From Limnochordia bacterium (GTDB lineage: Bacteria > Bacillota > Limnochordia > Darwinibacteriales > DTU012), in the NCBI GenBank assembly GCA_007116995.1, contig SKHL01000219.1, positions 1 to 8,958 of the forward strand: a stretch of 8,958 bases of DNA. The letters run 5' to 3'. Positions 1 to 5,132 of this stretch are shown in pieces (position 1 is the stretch's first letter; every line of letters starts with the position of its first letter). The position numbers were made by a program, and so were the translations under genes. Below the pieces are notes generated by a model that worked only from the letters and a program-made list of their open reading frames with translations, was not told where the DNA came from and made no database searches.

Positions 1-3000
1 AGTCCGACCCTGCTCGATTCCGGTAATGATTTGTTCTAAATCATCAGTGGCTAGAATAATATCGGATGCCTCTTGGGCCACATCTGTACTCTTCGAACCC
101 ATGGAAATTCCTACGTCGGCCGCCCGTAAGGCCGGACCATCGTTTACACCATCACCTACCATCGCCACAATAAACCCAGCCTGTTTTAATGCATTAACTA
201 CGTCACGCTTTTGGTCTGGCTGCACTCGCGAGAATACTGTGATCTGATCCAGCATTTCACGCATATTCTTCTTGTTTAAAGTGGACAATTCCTTCCCCGT
301 TATCGTACTTCGGATACTAGCATTTAGACCTACTTGCTTACTGATGGCGATGGCTGTCTCTGGATGATCACCGGTTAGCATGACTACGTGAATTCCCGCT
401 TCCTGACACCGGGTAATAACCTGTGCAACATTTTTGCGTGGTGGATCCATCATTCCGACAAATCCTAAAAAAGATAAGTTATGTTCTAATTGGCTCATGG
501 ACTGGCCATAATAGGACTTGATTTCCCGTTCAGCAAAGGCTAGTACTCGCAAGCCTTGTCCTGCTAATTCCTGAGAGGTCTTTCCTAGTTTGGCTCGAAT
601 ATCCCAGGGTAAACTGCAGAGATCCAAGACCGACTCAGGACTGCCCTTTACGCTTAGTATATAGTGGTTGTGATCCTGAGCAAGAACACTCATTCGTTCT
701 CGCTCAGAGGAGAATTCTGTTTGATGGATACATTCATAATGCTGTTGCAGATTAGTAGTGTTTAGTCCTGCTTTCTCGGCCATCACTAAGAGAGCACCCT
801 CCGTCCCATCGCCTAATATCTCAAGAGTCTGGTTACTATGGGATTGCACTTGTGCATCATTGCAGATGACTGCTGTGTGTAACAGTCGCCATAGTCGATA
901 ATCTTCTTTGATATGTACTGGTTGCTGATTATAGAGAAGTTGACCTTGCCTACTCGTACCATTACCAGTTACGGTATAGGTCCGCCCAGTGAATACCTTC
1001 TGGACTGTCATCTGGTTTTCGGTGATAGTTCCCGTCTTATCGAGACATATACAATTGACACATGCCATTGTTTCCAGGGCGGCTAACTTACGTACCAGGG
1101 TTTTTCGTTTGGCTAATTCGCGCACACCAGCCACAAGCCCTAGTGTGACGAAGGTTGTCATGCCTTGTGGTACTGTTGCTGCGGCGATGCTTGTACTGGT
1201 TAGTGCCATTTGTTGAACACTATGGCCACGTAGTACTCCTATACCAAACACAGCTCCACAGACAAGCACGAGTCCTTTTAAAATGGAGCCGCCCAAATTA
1301 TTCATGTTTAGTTGGAGGGGTGTGGGTCCACGCTGATCAGAACGTAACATCAAAGCTATTTGGCCCATTCTCGTTTCTAGGCCTGTTCTAACTACTAGCA
1401 TCTGCGCATCGCCCTTTATGATAGATGTTCCGGCTGCGAGCTCTGGTTGTTCCTGTTTTAATATACTCTTACTCACTCCAACAGATTCTCCCGTTAGCAG
1501 AGATTCGTCTACTACACACTGTTGAGGCGAAATAAGAACGCCATCAGCAGGAATGGAATCACCTGGCACTAGATAAATGATATCTCCTGGCACTAATTGT
1601 TCAGATGAGATTTTAGACAGGTCTCCATCACGGAGCACCTGGGTAGTACCGGGGTTCATTTGATGAAGCATGCCTACCGCGTTGTCTGCCTTGTCAGACT
1701 GAATCGCACCAACTAAAGCATTAACAAATAACAATCCACCTAAGGCTACTGTATCCCAGATCCCCCCAGCTAGCAGTGAGACTCCCGTGCTGCCTAGCAT
1801 TACTAGGGCCATTGTACCCTTGCATTGGCTAGAAATACGATATAGCAGGGAGATCTTTTCTGGATCGGGCAGTCGATTCGGACCAAAGGATGCTAACCGT
1901 TCTAAGACGTCGCTACGGCTTAGTCCTTGGAGACGGTTGGTTCCTTTGATATCAAAATGATGATCTCTGATGACTCCAGGAGATCTCATGCCAGCTACTT
2001 TTTTCAGTTTATTAGAGTTGCCCTGATAGTTTTGGATCATTGGTTTGAGCTTCTTAGTCTTAAGTTTCTTAGCTTTTAACTGTTGGTGGGTGATCCGACT
2101 AATGGGAGACTGGATTATCGAATTTAATAACACGACTAAGTTAATCAGATGATGCACATTAAGGGCAGTAAAGAGACCGATTCTTCCGTTTGCTGCTAAT
2201 GCCATCCCCACAATTTGCCCAGCGTGGATAAGATACCTACTGGTGTGTTGCGTGGTATGAACTGTGTGAGTAATATGAAACAGTATCTCTAAAACCCTTT
2301 CATCCCCACTTGGAATGTATGCATCAGCAAAAACCATACTCACGTCATCAGAGCCTAATAATATGACCAAGTCAGCTTGATATAAGGTTTCCACATCGGA
2401 GTCTGAATCTCCGATTAAAACCACTCGGTGATGGTTGGTCTGCAGCTGCGTGATAGTTGTCTTCAAATCAGCCTGTGTACTCTGAACCACGTGAAAACCA
2501 TAGTCTTCTATGGTATATCCAAGTGCTACAGAAACACTTTGAGTAAATACTACATAGTCACACATGGATAATTGATGATAGATCTCTTCATGCTTTATCA
2601 GGATTCCCTGTTCTGCACTGCGGCCAACGCCAAGGCCATTCGGGACATGCCGAGCTAGACTATAAGCACAGGGACAACCTGTAACTAATATGGCTAGAGC
2701 ATGGCTCCATCCAGATATCATTAATCCTATCCCGGCTACAATTAGGGTAAGCGGAAGTAATGGCTGGTAATTCACTCCAGTAGGGAAGTAATTCTCTGTA
2801 GCTTTATCGGCTATGCTGATCATCGATGGAGGATTAAGATCAGGGGCAACTGTATAGTCCACTGTTAGTTTCCGATGATGCACGGCTTTGCTATGATTCC
2901 ATAATGTGGTCACACCTATCAGGGACATCGCTCCTAAACCCAGTAAGCTTTCACGAAATACTAGACTCCCTAAGGTCGCTGTTCCTAAAAGCAAAGATTC

Positions 3001-3480
3001 CCTTTTACTCCCTCTTGGAATATGTTTGTCAAGTAATTGACGGAGTATGGGGTATCCAGAGATAACCGTCAATATTCCAGAAGCTAGACCTAATGGATGT
3101 AAACGCGCTAATGAACTAGTTCCAAATAGAAACCGCTTACTTGATACAGCTAAGAGCAACCCTCCAGCGGCTATAGTGGACCATTGTGTTTGGTGCTTAT
3201 CTATTCCACGAGGGTTAGGTAAGGATTGGCAATTTTCATTGGGTAAACTGTCAATGTAAGTTAATATCTGATTAGACGAGATTTTCTCATGGTCAAAATG
3301 GATTAAAGCTTTACCCGTGTAAATGTTTGCATCCGCGCATTGAATTCCAGTTTTTTTAAGAAGCTCTGTCACTAGGATCTGAGCATATGAAGTATTTTGT
3401 TTTAATGAAGGTACTTGGACGCGCATCCGACCAGGAAGTAGATGAACAATTTCTTGGGGATGTAGGTACGGGCTACTCAA
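1..3480 (-). CDS. Giant dual-module P-type cation ATPase (CtpI/CtpH-like), C-terminus beyond window
   Basis: This is probably an inner-membrane ATP-driven cation transporter; 1160 residues are visible and the frame stays open at the left edge. From the N-terminus it shows an HMA-like region without CxxC but with HLLPGRMR (residues 13-20). Several membrane helices follow, including one ending in TGCPCA (267-272) as in P1B heavy-metal pumps. Where DKTGT should come it reads VVFTQSVS (310-317), and only about 45 residues later comes a degenerate hinge, GDSDSD (357-362), so this module cannot be phosphorylated. After a Lys-rich linker (468-480) a complete second module begins: cation-ATPase N-terminal region (517-537), TGES (663-666), TM4 VPQGM (770-774), DKTGT (814-818), KGSPE (945-949), MDPPR (1011-1015) and GDGVNDGPAL (from 1109). 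The double layout recalls the roughly 1500-residue mycobacterial CtpH/CtpI proteins. The start is TTG: an in-frame TGA lies three codons upstream, GGAGAG is well placed, and the first ATG would cut the LPGRMR motif. The substrate is unknown. Confidence 0.93.
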   Translation of the reverse strand, partial: MSSPYLHPQEIVHLLPGRMRVQVPSLKQNTSYAQILVTELLKKTGIQCADANIYTGKALIHFDHEKISSNQILTYIDSLPNENCQSLPNPRGIDKHQTQWSTIAAGGLLLAVSSKRFLFGTSSLARLHPLGLASGILTVISGYPILRQLLDKHIPRGSKRESLLLGTATLGSLVFRESLLGLGAMSLIGVTTLWNHSKAVHHRKLTVDYTVAPDLNPPSMISIADKATENYFPTGVNYQPLLPLTLIVAGIGLMISGWSHALAILVTGCPCAYSLARHVPNGLGVGRSAEQGILIKHEEIYHQLSMCDYVVFTQSVSVALGYTIEDYGFHVVQSTQADLKTTITQLQTNHHRVVLIGDSDSDVETLYQADLVILLGSDDVSMVFADAYIPSGDERVLEILFHITHTVHTTQHTSRYLIHAGQIVGMALAANGRIGLFTALNVHHLINLVVLLNSIIQSPISRITHQQLKAKKLKTKKLKPMIQNYQGNSNKLKKVAGMRSPGVIRDHHFDIKGTNRLQGLSRSDVLERLASFGPNRLPDPEKISLLYRISSQCKGTMALVMLGSTGVSLLAGGIWDTVALGGLLFVNALVGAIQSDKADNAVGMLHQMNPGTTQVLRDGDLSKISSEQLVPGDIIYLVPGDSIPADGVLISPQQCVVDESLLTGESVGVSKSILKQEQPELAAGTSIIKGDAQMLVVRTGLETRMGQIALMLRSDQRGPTPLQLNMNNLGGSILKGLVLVCGAVFGIGVLRGHSVQQMALTSTSIAAATVPQGMTTFVTLGLVAGVRELAKRKTLVRKLAALETMACVNCICLDKTGTITENQMTVQKVFTGRTYTVTGNGTSRQGQLLYNQQPVHIKEDYRLWRLLHTAVICNDAQVQSHSNQTLEILGDGTEGALLVMAEKAGLNTTNLQQHYECIHQTEFSSERERMSVLAQDHNHYILSVKGSPESVLDLCSLPWDIRAKLGKTSQELAGQGLRVLAFAEREIKSYYGQSMSQLEHNLSFLGFVGMMDPPRKNVAQVITRCQEAGIHVVMLTGDHPETAIAISKQVGLNASIRSTITGKELSTLNKKNMREMLDQITVFSRVQPDQKRDVVNALKQAGFIVAMVGDGVNDGPALRAADVGISMGSKSTDVAQEASDIILATDDLEQIITGIEQGRT

Positions 3481-3489
3481 AATGGATCA

Positions 3490-3495
3490 CTCTCC
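3490..3495 (-). promoter_or_regulatory. Ribosome binding site deciding the TTG start of the P-type ATPase
   Basis: The minus strand reads GGAGAG, nine bases before TTG at 3480. No ATG or GTG is available between the in-frame stop upstream and this TTG, so the site supports a TTG start. Confidence 0.7.
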
Positions 3496-3508
3496 AAACA
3501 GTGGTTAA

Positions 3509-3538
3509 AGCTTCCTCAAAGAATCAACAGAGGAAGCT
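3509..3538 (-). terminator. Stem-loop between the small partner gene and the ATPase gene
   Basis: Nine-base perfect inverted repeat (AGCTTCCTC at 3509-3517, GAGGAAGCT at 3530-3538) with a 12-base loop, in the 101-base gap between two co-directional genes. On the minus strand it is followed only by TTAACC, not a real T-run. It is therefore more likely a leaky terminator or an RNA-processing/stabilising hairpin than a full stop, and could lower ATPase expression relative to the small upstream protein. That role is inference. Confidence 0.5.
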
Positions 3539-3581
3539 CTAATCTATTGTCTTGTTACCTAATAAGCTCATTCTATTCGTG

Positions 3582-3899
3582 TTAGTACGTAGGATCTGTT
3601 TCAGGATCTTCCTTCAACTCCGGATCCCGCCAAGCTTTAGTTATTACCGTTTCTGTGTTTATTGATTCCTCATGATCTGATTCCATGCGAGCTTCAGATA
3701 GAAGCTCCTGCCATTCACTTCTCCATTCAGAGCCTAAGTGCTGTACACCTTCAGATAGCCGATAAGCCTTGCGCACGGCCTTGCGGGCTAGTGGACGGAT
3801 GATTCTTTTGCTCATAGGCATTGCGACACTAACTAATGCAGCACCTGCTAGCACCACACTGAGCGGACCAGCCATAAGACCATCACGAAATAATTTCAG
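3582..3899 (-). CDS. Small single-helix membrane protein, DUF5132/PacL-like, probable CTG start
   Basis: 105 residues if CTG at 3899 is the start, or 97 from ATG at 3875. It has a short basic N-terminus (KLFRDG), one hydrophobic helix (about residues 8-27, AGPLSVVLAGAALVSVAMP), a basic stretch IIRPLARKAVRK (33-44), and an amphipathic Glu/Trp-rich helix ending in ELLSEAR (65-71). The tail (72-105) is acidic and probably disordered. From Pro28 it aligns without gaps to the protein at 4013-4300. It lies 101 bases upstream of the P-type ATPase gene on the same strand, so the two are probably co-transcribed. The layout (one TM helix, cytoplasmic helix with an [ED]L[VL][AS]E motif) resembles mycobacterial PacL proteins, which scaffold P-type ATPases, and DUF5132 proteins. 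Family membership is from memory and function is inference. The start choice is supported by an AAAGGGGGTG ribosome binding site that suits CTG and is about 30 bases from the ATG. Confidence 0.8.
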   Translation of the reverse strand: MKLFRDGLMAGPLSVVLAGAALVSVAMPMSKRIIRPLARKAVRKAYRLSEGVQHLGSEWRSEWQELLSEARMESDHEESINTETVITKAWRDPELKEDPETDPTY

Positions 3900-4012
3900 T
3901 CAGAACACCCCCTTTGCTTATATAATTCCCAAGCTAGGTGCTTTGACTAGCTGTATCTTAATGTAAAAATTGGGAATGATAAGGATGAACAATTTCATAG
4001 GAGAGTGAATAT
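3900..4012. promoter_or_regulatory. Divergent promoter region with nested inverted repeats
   Basis: 113 bases separate two divergent small-protein genes and must hold both promoters. An outer inverted repeat, ATTCCCAA (3925-3932) and TTGGGAAT (3970-3977), encloses an inner one, AGCTAG (3932-3937) and CTAGCT (3947-3952). Candidate elements are TTGACT (3943-3948) for the plus strand, with only a weak TAAAAA at 3964 as -10, and TATATA/TATAAG (3917-3924) for the minus strand. The symmetry could be an operator for a dimeric, perhaps metal-responsive, regulator acting on both sides; no regulator gene is in the window. The plus-strand gene has the ribosome binding site AGGAGAG at 3999-4005. Confidence 0.5.
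3906..3915 (-). promoter_or_regulatory. Strong ribosome binding site pointing to a CTG start
   Basis: The minus strand reads AAAGGGGGTG. Its G-run ends eight bases before CTG at 3899, which is ideal spacing, but about 32 bases before the first in-frame ATG (3875). No in-frame ATG, GTG or TTG lies between the upstream TGA and that ATG. Confidence 0.6.
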
Positions 4013-4300
4013 ATGCCAACTAGAAGGGATCTCAAAACATTTGGGCTTGGGTTTAGTGCAGCCATACTCGTTGGATCAATGTGGCCTAATTTAAAGGAGG
4101 GTTTGCGTCCAACGACGAAAGCTATGCTGCGAGGAGCAATGAGTGCATCGGACAGAATCCGTACCATGTCAGCAGAAATTCAAACAGAAATGGAAGATCT
4201 TGTAGCCGAGGTACAGTTTGAAAACGTTCAAACTGTGACTACTAACCAAGTCCGAGTGGAGGAAGGAAATAGGGATCATGGTACAGAAACCCAGTCCTAA
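4013..4300 (+). CDS. Small single-helix membrane protein, DUF5132/PacL-like (paralogue of the gene at 3582-3899)
   Basis: 95 residues. An RRD-containing N-terminus leads into one hydrophobic helix (about 9-24, FGLGFSAAILVGSMW). Then come Pro25, a basic LRPTTKAMLRG segment (31-41), and an amphipathic helix rich in Glu ending in EDLVAEVQFE (61-70), followed by a polar tail. Arg32-Pro33, Lys36, Arg40, Ala42, Ser46, Glu55, Glu59, Leu63, Glu66 and Glu70 line up with Arg35-Pro36, Arg39, Arg43, Ala45, Ser49, Glu58, Glu62, Leu66, Glu69 and Glu73 of the divergent gene, at a constant offset of three. The start ATG has AGGAGAG seven bases upstream. The 3' end overlaps the next gene by 23 bases, implying coupled translation. 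It is likely a membrane-anchored cytoplasmic-helix protein partnering the nearby P-type ATPase; this role is inference from context and from the PacL-CtpC precedent. Confidence 0.85.
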   Translation: MPTRRDLKTFGLGFSAAILVGSMWPNLKEGLRPTTKAMLRGAMSASDRIRTMSAEIQTEMEDLVAEVQFENVQTVTTNQVRVEEGNRDHGTETQS

Positions 4301-4520
4301 AGAAGAACTAGAAACCACCATTTGTCAAATTATACCACTCATGCGTCAGGCTGTTGATTTGAGTCTTGCTTTACGTAAAGAGGGAGAAAATTCATATGTA
4401 ACAGAGTCCTGGGAGGAGTTTTTAGGAGAATTTCTTAGATATATAAAAGTGCGAGGAACAGAGCAAGGAGAAAATCTACTGAAGGATATTAGCATGGGCA
4501 AAGTTCTTTCCCCAAGATGA
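4278..4520 (+). CDS. Small acidic soluble protein of unknown function
   Basis: 80 residues, not recognised. It has no hydrophobic segment long enough to cross the membrane. It looks helical: an N-terminal helix (about 7-35, with EELETTICQIIPLMRQAV) and a Trp-containing second part (WEEFLGEFLRYIK, about 46-58), then a C-terminal GENLLKDISMGK. It is probably real: GGAGGAAGG lies 11 bases before its ATG, it starts inside the preceding DUF5132/PacL-like gene (23-base overlap), and a strong terminator follows its stop by 21 bases, closing a two-gene operon. Codon use looks like that of its neighbours. It may be a cytosolic partner of the small membrane protein or of the ATPase; nothing in the sequence settles this. 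Confidence 0.75.
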   Translation: MVQKPSPKEELETTICQIIPLMRQAVDLSLALRKEGENSYVTESWEEFLGEFLRYIKVRGTEQGENLLKDISMGKVLSPR

Positions 4521-4541
4521 TGTGGTACATAGACCTCATGA

Positions 4542-4568
4542 CCGCTATTGCTAGATAGCGGTTTTTTG
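4542..4568 (+). terminator. Intrinsic terminator of the small two-gene operon
   Basis: Perfect stem ACCGCTAT (4542-4549) and ATAGCGGT (4556-4563) with a six-base loop, running into six Ts (4563-4568). This is a textbook Rho-independent terminator, placed 21 bases after the stop of the 80-residue gene. Confidence 0.9.
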
Positions 4569-4775
4569 CCATTATCAGCAAGCATAAGATTTTTAGCCGT
4601 ACACGGCAGGAAATACTAAAGTTGGAAGGAATTCTTAATGTAAAGCCTAACTCACATATTATCAGATACTTTAGATGAAATAATACACAGTCTGACGACA
4701 TGGGTACGGGGATAGGCATAATTTTTCCAGATTTGGTAAAAGTAATCAAGAAGGTAGGCAGAAGGGGGATTTTAT
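4569..4775 (+). promoter_or_regulatory. Leader region of ireB, with ribosome binding site and weak promoter candidate
   Basis: 207 bases without a confident gene. The ireB promoter should be here; the best pair seen is CTGACG (4692-4697) and CATAAT (4717-4722), with a poor 19-base spacer. GAAGGGGG (4761-4768) is the ribosome binding site, seven bases before ATG at 4776. One reading frame stays open from about 4555 to 4675 without a start codon and spells RQEILKLEGILNVKPNS near its end; it may be chance, a gene remnant or a dispersed intergenic element. Confidence 0.35.
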
Positions 4776-5036
4776 ATGGATTTCTCCGATAAAACACGTA
4801 TGTTCTCGGCTATCGACACGGAGAGAGTAAACATAGCCGATGTATTGAAACAGGTCTGTACAGCACTAGAAGAAAAGGGTTACCGTCCTCTTGATCAAAT
4901 TGTAGGATATATGATTTCTGGTGATCCTTCGTATATTACCTCTCACATGGATGCACGGTTACTAATGCAAAAGATTGAACGAAATGATTTATTAGAAGAG
5001 ATCGTTGGCTATTACCTAAAGAACCTGGAGTCTTAG
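4776..5036 (+). CDS. ireB: IreB/ReoM family regulatory phosphoprotein (UPF0297)
   Basis: 86 residues, the usual length of the family, with the hallmark start (MDFSDKTRMF), the central ALEEKGYRPLDQIVGYMISGD and the ending SHMDARLL...LLEEIVGYYLKNLE. Family knowledge: these small cytosolic proteins are substrates of the PASTA-domain kinases IreK/PrkA. In Listeria the homologue ReoM, when unphosphorylated, promotes ClpCP degradation of MurA, and phosphorylation at Thr7 relieves this. Enterococcal IreB is modified at Thr4 and Thr7. Here Thr7 is present and position 4 is serine. The gene normally sits between alaS and ruvX; here it lies 96 bases upstream of murA, which fits the regulatory link directly. 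The start is set by GAAGGGGG seven bases upstream. Confidence 0.95.
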   Translation: MDFSDKTRMFSAIDTERVNIADVLKQVCTALEEKGYRPLDQIVGYMISGDPSYITSHMDARLLMQKIERNDLLEEIVGYYLKNLES

Positions 5037-5132
5037 ATGGGGACATCCTCATCAGCGATAATCCATGCAGGATAGCCCTTAGCTGAACAGTTAGGTCAGG
5101 TTTGTATTAAAACATGGGGAGGTTATAACCAT

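Noticed and set aside
26..3259. Several plus-strand open frames of 70-80 codons inside the P-type ATPase gene (for example 26-247, 989-1216, 1155-1391, 3047-3259)
   Set aside because: They lie antisense to a long frame with all P-type ATPase motifs, have no family resemblance and no convincing ribosome binding sites.
1..3480. Reading the ATPase gene as two genes or as a frameshifted pseudogene
   Set aside because: The frame is open for 1160 codons without a stop, with the modules joined by a continuous linker and motifs in the right order.
3769..4167. Open frames opposite the two small membrane-protein genes (3769-3966 plus, 3958-4167 minus)
   Set aside because: They are antisense to the paralogous pair, whose mutual similarity shows which frames are coding.
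4518..4559. Tiny plus-strand frame of 13 codons starting at the stop of the 80-residue gene
   Set aside because: It ends inside the terminator stem, has no ribosome binding site of its own and is too short to support.
4346..4797. Two minus-strand open frames (4346-4585 and 4489-4797)
   Set aside because: They cross the intrinsic terminator and the ireB ribosome binding site, resemble no family, and overlap a better supported plus-strand gene.
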